From Rhodovulum sulfidophilum (GTDB lineage Bacteria; Pseudomonadota; Alphaproteobacteria; Rhodobacterales; Rhodobacteraceae), in the NCBI GenBank assembly GCA_003241785.1, contig QFPW01000009.1, positions 1 through 64,000 on the forward strand: a stretch of DNA of 64,000 nt. The letters run 5' to 3'. This document shows positions 16,795 through 24,749 of this stretch, in pieces. Within the stretch, counting starts at the first letter, position 1, and each line of letters opens with the position of its first letter. The position numbers were made by a program, and so were the translations under genes. The notes under the pieces were generated by a model. The model was not told the DNA's origin, searched no databases, and worked only from the letters and a program-made list of their open reading frames with translations.

Positions 16795-17400
16795 CTATTG
16801 CCCGGTCGGTATGATGACGATCTCCACGCGCCGGTTCAGAGCCCGGCCCTCGGGCGTGTCATTCGGCGCGACGGGCTGCTTGTAGGCGAAGCCGAAGGTC
16901 TCGATCCGGCTGGGCGCGGTCCCGGAGGCGATCAGGATATTGGTGACGGCCTGGGCCCGGCGCTCCGACAGGCGCTGGTTATAGGCGGTGGCGCCGGTGT
17001 TGTCGGTATGGCCGATGACGCGGACCCGGCTGTTGGGATAGTTCGCGAGCGAGGCCGAGACGGCGGCGATGTCCTTCGCCGCCTGGGGCGTGAGGTCGCT
17101 GCTCGACGAGTCGAAGGTGATCCCGGCGGGGAAGACGACGACCAGCATCGCGCCGGTATTGGTGATCGTCGCGCCGTGGCCGCAGATCGACTGCTGCAGC
17201 TCGCGCTGCTGGGCTTCGAGCTCGCGGCCGACCAGCGCGCCGAAGGTCCCGCCGACCGCCGCCCCGACCGGGCCCGCGGTGACGCCACCGGTCGCCGCGC
17301 CCACGGCCGCGCCGCGCGCCACGCGGTTCGGCCCGGTCGAGCTGGTGCAGGCCGCGAGCCCCGCGAGCGCCGCGAGGCCGAGTATTGCTGCTCTCTTCAT
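16795..17400 (-). CDS. OmpA-family peptidoglycan-binding lipoprotein
   Basis: A 201-residue outer-membrane lipoprotein. The signal peptide ends in a lipobox (GLAAC, cysteine at residue 18). A glycine/alanine-rich stretch of the glycine-zipper type follows (residues 28-60). The C-terminal OmpA domain (about 85-200) has the peptidoglycan-binding signature GHTDNTG...NQRLSERRA. It probably anchors the outer membrane to the cell wall. The gene is transcribed alone, between hairpins on either side. Confidence 0.92.
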   Translation of the reverse strand: MKRAAILGLAALAGLAACTSSTGPNRVARGAAVGAATGGVTAGPVGAAVGGTFGALVGRELEAQQRELQQSICGHGATITNTGAMLVVVFPAGITFDSSSSDLTPQAAKDIAAVSASLANYPNSRVRVIGHTDNTGATAYNQRLSERRAQAVTNILIASGTAPSRIETFGFAYKQPVAPNDTPEGRALNRRVEIVIIPTGQ

Positions 17401-17438
17401 TTGAGACTGCCCTCAGGTTTCTTGTGACACCCGCCGTA

Positions 17439-17458
17439 ACAGCGCCGCGGGGCGCTGT
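17439..17458 (-). terminator. hairpin terminator candidate after ogt
   Basis: ACAGCGCC-GCGG-GGCGCTGT forms an 8-base perfect stem starting 12 bases beyond the ogt stop on the minus strand. It also lies just upstream of the OmpA gene, whose promoter must overlap or follow it. Confidence 0.55.
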
Positions 17459-17470
17459 AAATTCACGGGA

Positions 17471-18103
17471 TCACAGGATAAGGGGCGTCGTCTCGGGATC
17501 CTCCCGCGCGAGCATCGCGCGCTTCACCGAGAGGCCCCAGTGATAGCCGCCGAGCGCGCCGTCGCGGCGCAGCGCGCGGTGGCAGGGCACGTGCCAGCTG
17601 ACCGGGTTGCGCCCGACCGCCGTGGCGACCGCGCGATGCGCGGTCGGATGGCCGATCGCGCGGGCGAGGTCGGAATAGGTCGAGACCTGGCCCGGGGCGA
17701 TCCGGGTCAGCGCGCCCCAGACCGCGAGCTGGAACGGGGCGCCGATGAGATGGAGCGGCGCGCCGTCGGGATCGGCGACCCAGGCGCCGAGCCGGTCGGG
17801 ATCCTCGACGAGGCGCGCGGCGGGAAAGCGGCCGGCGAGATCGGCGAAGGCGGCGGCGCGGCCGGTCTCGGCGGCGAAGCCGAGCCCCGCGAGCCCCGCC
17901 TCGGTCCCGAGCGCCAGCGCCTCGCCGAACGGGGTTTCGAACCAGCCCCAGGCGATCGTCAGCCCGGCGCCGTCGCGCGCCTCCGAGGGGGTGATCCCCG
18001 GGCGCGGCGCCGGGGACAGCGGCGCGTGGCGGCGCGCGAGCCGGGCCCTGAGCGCGGCGTCGGTCCGGGCGGAACGGTAGTCGGCGGGGCGGGCGGTGAA
18101 CAT
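17471..18103 (-). CDS. ogt: methylated-DNA-[protein]-cysteine S-methyltransferase
   Basis: A 210-residue DNA repair protein that removes alkyl groups from O6-alkylguanine by suicidal transfer to its own cysteine. The active site VSWHVPCHRALRRDGALGGY is intact with the PCHR motif. The DNA-binding part before it has TYSDLARAIGHPTAHRAV. The N-terminal half is a degenerate RNase-H-like domain. The ATG at 18103 has GGAGG upstream at good spacing. The gene is divergent from nth, another base-repair gene, with about 94 bases between starts. Confidence 0.92.
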   Translation of the reverse strand: MFTARPADYRSARTDAALRARLARRHAPLSPAPRPGITPSEARDGAGLTIAWGWFETPFGEALALGTEAGLAGLGFAAETGRAAAFADLAGRFPAARLVEDPDRLGAWVADPDGAPLHLIGAPFQLAVWGALTRIAPGQVSTYSDLARAIGHPTAHRAVATAVGRNPVSWHVPCHRALRRDGALGGYHWGLSVKRAMLAREDPETTPLIL

Positions 18104-18197
18104 CGGGCGAACCTCCGCCGCGACCCTAGCCGCGCCCGGCGACCCGCGCCATCCCTTCGCGCTTGCGCGGGTCGCGGGACGCGTGCGATGGGAGCGC

Positions 18198-18842
18198 ATG
18201 GCGGCGCAGCTCGACTATCGCACGATCCACGAGATCTTCGGCCGCTTCCAGGCGGCCGAGCCCGAGCCCAAGGGCGAGCTCAACCATGTGAACGCCTATA
18301 CCCTGCTCGTCGCCGTGGCGCTTTCGGCGCAGGCGACCGACAAGGGCGTGAACAAGGCGACCGAGGCGCTGTTCAGGCATGTCGACACGCCGGCGAAGAT
18401 GCTCGAGCTCGGCGAGGAGCGGCTGATCGAGCATATCCGCACCATCGGCCTCTATCGCAACAAGGCCAGGAACGTGATCGCGCTCTCGCGCATCCTGGTC
18501 GAGCAATACGATGGCGAGGTGCCGAGCTCGCGCGCCGCGCTGCAGTCGCTGCCGGGCGTGGGGCGCAAGACCGCGAACGTGGTCCTCAACATGTGGTGGC
18601 GGTTTCCGGCGCAGGCGGTCGACACGCATATCTTCCGGGTCGCGAACCGCACCGGCATCGCGCCCGGCCGCGACGTGGTGGCGGTCGAGCGGGCGATCGA
18701 GGACCAGGTTCCGGCGCCGTTCCAGCTCCACGCCCACCACTGGCTGATCCTGCACGGCCGCTACGTCTGCCGCGCCCGCGCCCCCGCGTGCCGGCTTTGT
18801 CTCATTCGTGATCTTTGTGAGTTCGAGGAGAAGAACCTTTGA
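18198..18842 (+). CDS. nth: endonuclease III (DNA glycosylase/AP lyase)
   Basis: A 214-residue helix-hairpin-helix glycosylase for oxidised pyrimidines. The HhH motif with the catalytic lysine is LPGVGRKTANVVL, followed by the catalytic aspartate in VDTHIFRV. The C-terminal 4Fe-4S cluster ligands show the family spacing C-X6-C-X2-C-X5-C. I chose the ATG at 18198 (MAAQLDYRT), preceded by GGGAGC; the longer frame from 18096 overlaps the ogt start and lacks family character. Its stop overlaps the TTG start of the PfkB kinase, so the two are cotranslated. Confidence 0.93.
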   Translation: MAAQLDYRTIHEIFGRFQAAEPEPKGELNHVNAYTLLVAVALSAQATDKGVNKATEALFRHVDTPAKMLELGEERLIEHIRTIGLYRNKARNVIALSRILVEQYDGEVPSSRAALQSLPGVGRKTANVVLNMWWRFPAQAVDTHIFRVANRTGIAPGRDVVAVERAIEDQVPAPFQLHAHHWLILHGRYVCRARAPACRLCLIRDLCEFEEKNL

Positions 18843-19837
18843 ACAAGGCCTATCAGGTTGTCGGCATCGGCAATGCGATCGTCGACGTGCTCGCGACCGT
18901 CGAGGACGAGTTTCTCGCCGCCAACGGCGTCGAGAAGGGCATCATGACGCTGATCGACACCGAACGCGCGGTGGAGCTCTACGGCCGGATGGGACCGGCG
19001 CGGGAGATCTCGGGCGGCTCGGCGGCGAACACGATCGCGGGGATCGCGGCGCTGGGCGGGCGCACGGCCTATGTCGGCAAGGTGAAGGACGACCAGCTCG
19101 GCGCGATCTTCGCGCATGACCTGCGCGCCCAGGGGGCGGGCTACACGACGCCGCTCGCGCCGAAGGACCACGCCGCCGAGACCGGGCGCTGCATGGTGCT
19201 GGTGAGCCCGGACGGCGAGCGCTCGATGTCGACCTACCTCGGCGTCTCGGAATTCCTCGCGCCCTCGGATATCGACGAGGCCGAGATGGCGGCGGCGGAA
19301 TGGATCTTCCTCGAAGGCTACCGTTTCGACGGGCCCGATTCGATCGCGGCCTTCGAGAAGGCCGTGCGCGCGACCAAGAGCGCCGGCGGCCGGGTGGCGA
19401 TCACCCTCTCCGACCCGTTCTGCGTCGAGCGCCACCGCGCGGAATTCCTGCGCATGATCCGCGACGACGTCGATCTCCTGGTCGCGAACGAGCACGAGCT
19501 CCAGTCGCTCTACCAGACCGACGATCTCGAGGCGGCGATGCTGCGCGCGCGGGGCGAGATCCCGATCACCGCCTGCACCGTCGGCGCGAAGGGCGCCTTC
19601 GTGCTGACCGGCGAGACGCGGGTGCACGCCCCGGCCTCCGAAGGGGTGAAGATCGTCGACGCGACCGGCGCGGGAGATCTCTTCGCCTCGGGCTTCCTCT
19701 TCGGCATCGTCGCCGGGCGGGACTGGCTCACCTGCGCGCGGATGGGCTGCGCCTCCGCGGGCGAGGTGATCAGCCATATCGGCGCGCGGCCGGAAGCGGA
19801 CCTGCGCGCGCTCTTCGCGGAGCAGGGGCTGGTCTGA
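18839..19837 (+). CDS. adenosine kinase-like PfkB-family carbohydrate kinase
   Basis: A 332-residue ribokinase-fold kinase. The N terminus has GIGNAIVDVLATV, then the substrate-side SGGSAANT. The C-terminal signature is DATGAGDLFASGF with the catalytic aspartate. The closest type is adenosine kinase or an alphaproteobacterial sugar kinase; the substrate cannot be decided from sequence. The start is a TTG whose last two bases are part of the nth stop codon, supported by a GAGGAGAA ribosome binding site in the end of nth. A composite repeat follows the stop. Confidence 0.9.
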   Translation: MNKAYQVVGIGNAIVDVLATVEDEFLAANGVEKGIMTLIDTERAVELYGRMGPAREISGGSAANTIAGIAALGGRTAYVGKVKDDQLGAIFAHDLRAQGAGYTTPLAPKDHAAETGRCMVLVSPDGERSMSTYLGVSEFLAPSDIDEAEMAAAEWIFLEGYRFDGPDSIAAFEKAVRATKSAGGRVAITLSDPFCVERHRAEFLRMIRDDVDLLVANEHELQSLYQTDDLEAAMLRARGEIPITACTVGAKGAFVLTGETRVHAPASEGVKIVDATGAGDLFASGFLFGIVAGRDWLTCARMGCASAGEVISHIGARPEADLRALFAEQGLV

Positions 19838-19845
19838 GCCGGGGA

Positions 19846-19977
19846 GCGCCGCTTCGCGGCGCGGCCGGCCTTTGCCGGCCAGAAGGAGCGCGCGGGTGCG
19901 CGCGAGTCTTTTTCAAGTGGAGCCGGGCCCGTTGGCCCGGCTCTCGACTGCTCTCCAGGTTAGCAAACCTGTATGAA
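19846..19977. repeat. 132-base structured repeat, copy 1
   Basis: Almost identical over 132 bases to 24503-24634 (three mismatches by eye). It contains five consecutive inverted repeats: GCGCCGC/GCGGCGC (19846-19862), GGCCGGC/GCCGGCC (19863-19880 region), GCGCGC/GCGCGC followed by TTTTT (19888-19913), a perfect 10-base stem GAGCCGGGCC/GGCCCGGCTC (19920-19943) and CAGGTT/AACCTG (19956-19971). It lies directly after the PfkB stop. The third hairpin with its T-run looks like an intrinsic terminator for the plus strand. Confidence 0.9.
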
Positions 19978-19999
19978 CGGGGGGCGCTTCGAAGGCGGC

Positions 20000-20080
20000 G
20001 CTGCCCCGGGCTTGACCCGGGGCCCCGGGGCCCGTGCGCGGCGCGTCGGGGTCGAGGTCCCGGGTCAGGCCCGGGACGGC
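20000..20080. repeat. 81-base inverted-repeat element (REP/MITE-like), copy A
   Basis: Left arm 20000-20021 and right arm 20059-20080 are imperfect inverted copies of a 22-base sequence built around CCCGGGTCAGGCCCGGG. The element lies 22 bases after the 132-base repeat, as in the second locus. No open reading frame of note lies inside. This type of palindrome is common between genes in alphaproteobacteria. Confidence 0.8.
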
Positions 20081-20106
20081 GCCAGCGCCTCGCCTATCTC
20101 CCGGCG

Positions 20107-20637
20107 CTACTTGATCAGCGCCGAGATCGCGCGGAAGTCCGGGTGCTCCGCCGTGCCGAGCCATTCGAACAGCACCATCTCGGTCGTGACGATCTCCGCG
20201 CCGTGGCGCTCCATCCGCGCGAGGCCGGCGGCGCGGTTCGCGGGCGTGCGCGAGCCGACCGCGTCGGCGACCACGTAGACCTTCATCCCCTGGCCGAGGA
20301 GGCCGAGCACGGTCTGGGTGACGCAGATATGCGCCTCGGCGCCCGCGACCACCTTTGCCGCCTCGGGGTTCAGCGCGTCGACGAAGCCCGGGGTCCGGAG
20401 CGCGTCGAAGCTCATCTTCTCGGTCACCTCCTCCGGCGCCGCGCCGAGCTCGGGCAGCGTCGGGCCGAGCGCGCGGCTGTTCTGCTCGGTGAAATCGACC
20501 GGCACGCCGAGCCGCCGCGCCGCCTCGACCAGGCGGCGGAGGTTCAGGGTCAGCGCCTCGGCGCCGTCGATCGCCTTCAGGAGCCGGGGCTGGACATCGA
20601 TCACCAGAAGCTCCGAGCGGGTCACGTCCAGGGTCAT
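20107..20637 (-). CDS. isochorismatase-family cysteine hydrolase
   Basis: A 176-residue alpha/beta hydrolase of the isochorismatase superfamily. The catalytic aspartate is in LLVIDVQ near the N terminus, a lysine lies mid-protein, and the nucleophile cysteine is in AHICVTQTVLGLL. Members hydrolyse amides, carbamates or vinyl ethers; this size fits the YcaC/nicotinamidase-like branch, with an unknown substrate. The ATG at 20637 is supported by a GAGGAGG ribosome binding site. The gene is divergent from the HIT gene and runs towards the composite repeat. Confidence 0.88.
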   Translation of the reverse strand: MTLDVTRSELLVIDVQPRLLKAIDGAEALTLNLRRLVEAARRLGVPVDFTEQNSRALGPTLPELGAAPEEVTEKMSFDALRTPGFVDALNPEAAKVVAGAEAHICVTQTVLGLLGQGMKVYVVADAVGSRTPANRAAGLARMERHGAEIVTTEMVLFEWLGTAEHPDFRAISALIK

Positions 20638-20758
20638 CGCATCCTCCTCGTTCCGGTCCCGGGGGAGCCTCTCCCGCCCGGGGCGGGCTTGGCAAGGCCT
20701 TGACCTTCGCCCGCTTTGCCCCTTGCCTCTCGCCAGGCCCAGAAGGGGAGGCATCCGC

Positions 20759-21142
20759 ATGGCTTACGACTACGACCCGCAGAACGTCTTCGCCCGCATC
20801 CTGCGCGGCGAGATCCCGAACAAGACCGTGCTCGAGACCGAGCACGCGCTCGCCTTCCACGACATCACGCCGCAGGCGCCGGTGCATATCCTGGTGATCC
20901 CGAAGGGGGCCTATGTGAACTTCGACCATTTCGGCGCCGAGGCGAGCCCCGAGGAGATCGCCGATTTCGCGCGCGCCGTGGCGAAGATCACCGCCGATCT
21001 CGGCATCGCGCCGGGCGACGACGGCGCGGGCTACCGGCTGATCGCGAATTCGGGCGAGAATTCGCACCAGGAAGTGCCGCACATGCATTTTCATATCCTC
21101 GCCGGACGCCCGCTCGGGCGTATGCTCGTCGCGGCCCCCTGA
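20759..21142 (+). CDS. HIT-family nucleotide-binding protein
   Basis: A 127-residue histidine-triad protein (Hint-like) that hydrolyses nucleotidyl phosphoramidates. The triad is EVPHMHFHILAG near the C terminus, and the N terminus has the typical FARILRGEIPNKTVLE. AAGGGGAGG ahead of the ATG at 20759 fixes the start. Single-domain length is normal. Remains of a VOC gene follow. Confidence 0.93.
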   Translation: MAYDYDPQNVFARILRGEIPNKTVLETEHALAFHDITPQAPVHILVIPKGAYVNFDHFGAEASPEEIADFARAVAKITADLGIAPGDDGAGYRLIANSGENSHQEVPHMHFHILAGRPLGRMLVAAP

Positions 21143-21189
21143 GGCCGGCGCGCCGGCGCGGCTCCGGGGGCGCCACCGCGGGGCTTCGG

Positions 21190-21364
21190 CGTGTCGCTCA
21201 CCTATCCGACCGCCGAGGAGGCGCGGGGCGTCTTCGCGCGGCTCGCCGAGGGCGGGCGGGTCCGGATGCCCTTCGCGCCGACCTCCGGGCCAAGGGCTTC
21301 GGCGTGGCGGCCGACCGCCACGGCACCCCCCTGGATGGCGGGAACCCACGAACCGCCGGACTGA
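21190..21364 (+). pseudogene. remnant of a PhnB-like VOC (glyoxalase-fold) gene
   Basis: Translation in this frame gives VSLTYPTAEEARGVFARLAE and then GGRVRMPFAPT, typical of the second half of PhnB-type VOC proteins. After that the expected AKGFGVAADRHGT appears in another frame, and the expected ending PWMAG returns to the first frame. Two small compensating indels therefore scramble about 15 residues. The N-terminal two thirds of a VOC protein are absent: only about 45 bases lie between the HIT stop and this fragment. I read it as a truncated, decaying gene. Confidence 0.7.
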
Positions 21365-21446
21365 GGTCCGGCGCGGCGCGGCGCCCATTGCCGCCCGGCG
21401 GATAGGCCGCTAAGCAGGGGCGACGCGACGCATCACGGAGCCTCTC

Positions 21447-21632
21447 ATGCCAGCGCCCGAGCCGGAGACGATCGAAGTGACCAAGACCCGCATCGCCTGC
21501 GACGGCGGCGGGGGCGCGGCGGGGCATCCGCGCGTCTGGCTCGAGATCGACCCGTCGAAGGGCTTCGTCGAGTGCGGCTACTGCGACAAGCGCTACGTGC
21601 TGAAGCCGGGCGCGGACGCCGGGCATCACTGA
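21447..21632 (+). CDS. CHCC-type zinc-finger domain protein
   Basis: A 61-residue protein of the zf-CHCC family, related to the NDUFS6 zinc-binding subunit of complex I. The metal ligands are Cys in RIACDGG, His in AAGHPRVWL, and the pair in VECGYCDKRYVL. These small proteins are conserved in alphaproteobacteria and may assist respiratory complex I, but their exact role is not settled. The gene lies just upstream of polA on the same strand, 30 bases apart. Confidence 0.9.
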   Translation: MPAPEPETIEVTKTRIACDGGGGAAGHPRVWLEIDPSKGFVECGYCDKRYVLKPGADAGHH

Positions 21633-21662
21633 CACGCGCCGGGGCCGAGGGGGGCCATTGAT

Positions 21663-24494
21663 GTGGAACCTTTCGGCAAGGGGCACCATCTCCATCTGAT
21701 CGACGGCTCGGGCTTCATCTTCCGGGCCTATCACGCGCTGCCGCCCTTGACGCGGAAGTCCGACGGCCTGCCGGTCGGCGCGGTCGCGGGCTTCTGCAAC
21801 ATGGTCTTCAAGATGGTCGAGGACGCGAAGGGATCGGACGCGCCGACCCATGTCGCGGTCGTCTTCGACCATTCGGCCAGGACCTTCCGCAACGAGCTCT
21901 ATCCGCTCTACAAGGCGCAGCGGCCCGAGCCGCCCGAGGACCTGAGGCCGCAGTTCCCGCTGATCCGCGAGGCCACGCGCGCCTTCAACCTCGCCTGCGT
22001 CGAGATGGAGGGGTTCGAGGCCGACGACATCATCGCGACCTACGCCGTCCAGGCCGCCGAGGCCGGCGGGCGGGTCACGATCATCTCCTCGGACAAGGAC
22101 CTGATGCAGCTGGTCCGGCCCGGGATCGAGATGTTCGACATCATGAAGAACAAGCGCATCGGCCGCGACGAGGTCTTCGAGAAGTTCGGCGTCTACCCCG
22201 AGCATGTGATCGACGTGCAGGCCCTCGCCGGCGATTCCGTCGACAACGTCCCGGGCGCGCCGGGGATCGGCGTCAAGACGGCGGCGCAGCTCATCGGCGA
22301 ATACGGCGACCTCGACGCGCTGCTCGCCCGCGCGGGCGAGATCAAGCAGCCGAAGCGGCGCGAGACGCTCCAGAATTTCGCCGACCAGATCCGGGTCTCG
22401 CGCGATCTCGTGACGCTCAAATGCGACATGGTGCTCGAGGAGCCGCTCGACGCGCTCGAGGTGCGCGATCCCTATCCCGAGGCCCTGCTCGGCTTTCTCG
22501 AGCGGATGGAGTTCCGCACGCTGACCGCGCGGGTCGCGGCGAAGCTCGGCGTCGCCGCCCCGGCCGGGCAGGCCACGCCCGCGGCCGGCGGGGCGGCCCC
22601 CGCCGCGCCCCGGCGCGAGGCCTCGGCCGGTCCGGCCGAGCCGGCGCTGCCGCCGATCGACCTCGCGGCCCATGGGATCATCCGCGACGCCGCCACGCTC
22701 GGGGACTGGGTCGAGCGGATCCGCGCGACCGGGCTCGTCGCGCTCGGCACGCTGGTCTCGGGTCCGGACGAGATGCGCGCCGAGCTGGTCGGGATCTGCC
22801 TCGCGACCGGTCCCGGCGCCGCCGCCTATCTGCCGCTCGGCCATGTGACCGGCCCGGGCGACCTCTTCTCCGGCGACGCGCGCGCGCCGGGCCAGATGGC
22901 GCTCGACGACGCGCTCGACCTGCTGCGCCCGGTGCTCGAGGACGCGGCGATCCTGAAGGTCGGGCAGAACGCCAAGGCCGACGTGAAGATCCTGCGCCGC
23001 CACGGCGTCGAGGTCGCGCCCGTCGAGGACACGCTGCTGCTCTCCTACGCGCTCCACGCCGGGCTGCACGGGCACGCGACCGAGCTTCTGGCCGAGAAAT
23101 ATCTCGGCCACGCGGTCATCCCGCTCAGGACGCTGATCGGCGGCCGAGGCCCCAAGACCTTCGCCGAGGCGGGCGTCGAGGATGTGGCGCGCTACGCCGC
23201 CGAGCAGGCCGAGGTGGTGTGGCGGCTTCGCACCGTGCTGCGGCCGCGGCTGCCCTTCGCCCGGGTGACGCGGGTCTACGAGACGCTGGAGCGGCCGCTG
23301 GTGCCGGTGCTCGCCGACATGGAGATGCACGGGATCAAGGTCGACCGGAGCCAGCTCTCGCGGCTGTCGGGCGATTTCGCGCAGCGCATGGCCGGGCTCG
23401 AGGCCGAGATCCACGCGCTCGCGGGCGGCGCGTTCAACGTGGGCAGCCCGAAGCAGCTCGGCGAGGTGCTGTTCGACCAGATGTCGCTGCCGGGCGGCAA
23501 GAAGGGCAAGACCGGCGCCTATGGCACCGGGGCCGACATCCTCGAGGAGCTGGCCGCGCTCGGCCACGACCTGCCGGCGCGGGTGCTCGACTGGCGGCAG
23601 ATCTCGAAGCTGAAATCGACCTATACCGACTCGCTGCAGGCGGCGATCAACCCGCGCACCGGGCGGGTCCATACCTCCTACACGATCGCGGGCGCCAATA
23701 CCGGCCGGCTCGCCTCGACCGAGCCGAACCTGCAGAACATCCCGGTGCGGACCGAGGAGGGGCGGCGCATCCGCGAGGCCTTCGTCGCGGGCGAGGGCAA
23801 TGTCCTGCTCAGCCTCGACTACAGCCAGATCGAGCTCCGCATCCTCGCGCATGTCGCCGACATCCCGGCCTTGAAGACCGCGTTCCGCGACGGGCTCGAC
23901 ATCCATGCGATGACCGCCTCCGAGATGTTCGGCGTGCCGATCGAGGGGATGCCCTCGAACATCCGGCGGCAGGCCAAGGCGATCAACTTCGGCGTCATCT
24001 ACGGGATCTCGGCCTTCGGCCTCGCCAACAACCTGCGCATCCCGCGCGAGGTGGCGAAGAAGTTCATCGACACCTATTTCGAGCGCTTCCCGGGCATTCG
24101 CGAATACATGGACGCGACCATCGCCTTCGCCAAGGCGAACGGCCGGGTCGAGACGCTGTTCGGCCGCCGGATCCACACGCCGGAAATCAACGCGAAGGGC
24201 CCGCACGCGGGTTTCGCGCAGCGCGCCGCGATCAACGCGCCGATCCAGGGCACCGCCGCCGACATCATCCGCCGCGCGATGATCCGGGTGCCGGCGGCGA
24301 TCGAAGGGTTGCCGGCACGGATGCTGCTCACGGTGCATGACGAGCTGCTGTTCGAGGTCGAGGCGGGCGCGGTGGACGAGACCGCGGCCCGGGTGAAGGC
24401 GGTGATGGAGGCGGCGACGCTGCCCGTCCTCGCGCTGGACGTGCCGCTCGTCGTCGAGGCGGGCAGCGGCGCGAGCTGGGCGGCGGCGCACTGA
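21663..24494 (+). CDS. polA: DNA polymerase I with apparently inactive proofreading domain
   Basis: A 943-residue family A polymerase. The 5'-3' exonuclease fills residues 1-300 (HLIDGSGFIFRAYHAL, GFEADDIIATYA, ISSDKDLMQL). The polymerase domain has motif A LSLDYSQIELRILAHV, motif B RRQAKAINFGVIYGIS and motif C TVHDELLFEV, all intact. The 3'-5' exonuclease domain (about 335-525) is present, but its metal ligands are mostly gone. The DTE of Exo I is replaced by GTL (residues 362-364), and the Exo III aspartate by glutamine (residue 515, YAAEQAE). The Exo II aspartate (residue 440, GQNAKAD) remains. The start is a GTG; an ATG two bases earlier is out of frame. Confidence 0.95.
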   Translation: MEPFGKGHHLHLIDGSGFIFRAYHALPPLTRKSDGLPVGAVAGFCNMVFKMVEDAKGSDAPTHVAVVFDHSARTFRNELYPLYKAQRPEPPEDLRPQFPLIREATRAFNLACVEMEGFEADDIIATYAVQAAEAGGRVTIISSDKDLMQLVRPGIEMFDIMKNKRIGRDEVFEKFGVYPEHVIDVQALAGDSVDNVPGAPGIGVKTAAQLIGEYGDLDALLARAGEIKQPKRRETLQNFADQIRVSRDLVTLKCDMVLEEPLDALEVRDPYPEALLGFLERMEFRTLTARVAAKLGVAAPAGQATPAAGGAAPAAPRREASAGPAEPALPPIDLAAHGIIRDAATLGDWVERIRATGLVALGTLVSGPDEMRAELVGICLATGPGAAAYLPLGHVTGPGDLFSGDARAPGQMALDDALDLLRPVLEDAAILKVGQNAKADVKILRRHGVEVAPVEDTLLLSYALHAGLHGHATELLAEKYLGHAVIPLRTLIGGRGPKTFAEAGVEDVARYAAEQAEVVWRLRTVLRPRLPFARVTRVYETLERPLVPVLADMEMHGIKVDRSQLSRLSGDFAQRMAGLEAEIHALAGGAFNVGSPKQLGEVLFDQMSLPGGKKGKTGAYGTGADILEELAALGHDLPARVLDWRQISKLKSTYTDSLQAAINPRTGRVHTSYTIAGANTGRLASTEPNLQNIPVRTEEGRRIREAFVAGEGNVLLSLDYSQIELRILAHVADIPALKTAFRDGLDIHAMTASEMFGVPIEGMPSNIRRQAKAINFGVIYGISAFGLANNLRIPREVAKKFIDTYFERFPGIREYMDATIAFAKANGRVETLFGRRIHTPEINAKGPHAGFAQRAAINAPIQGTAADIIRRAMIRVPAAIEGLPARMLLTVHDELLFEVEAGAVDETAARVKAVMEAATLPVLALDVPLVVEAGSGASWAAAH

Positions 24495-24502
24495 GGGGCC
24501 GG

Positions 24503-24634
24503 GCGCCGCTTCGCGGCGCGGCCGGGCCTTGCCGGCCAGAAGGAGCGCGCGGGTGCGCGCGAGTCTTTTTCGAGTGGAGCCGGGCCCGTTGGCCCGGCTC
24601 TCGACTGCTCTCCAGGTTAGCAAACCTGTATGAA
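24503..24634. repeat. 132-base structured repeat, copy 2
   Basis: Second copy of 19846-19977, placed directly after the polA stop. All five hairpins are recognisable; one of the three differences weakens the second stem. The T5 run after the GCGCGC hairpin and the 10-base stem are retained. A REP/MITE-like element follows after 25 bases, as in copy 1. Confidence 0.9.
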
Positions 24635-24659
24635 ATGGGCGGAGCGCCTACGCGTCACC

Positions 24660-24742
24660 GCTGTCCCGGGCCTGACCCGGGGTCCTCGAGTCCCGTCGCG
24701 CGGTGCCCGGGCGTCGAGGTCCCGGGTCAGGCCCGGGACAGC
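24660..24742. repeat. 83-base inverted-repeat element (REP/MITE-like), copy B
   Basis: The left arm 24660-24681 and right arm 24721-24742 are perfect 22-base inverted repeats. It is related to copy A at 20000-20080 and lies at the same distance from the 132-base repeat. It overlaps nothing and ends seven bases before the stop of the glycosyltransferase-like gene. Confidence 0.85.
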
Positions 24743-24749
24743 GGCGCCT

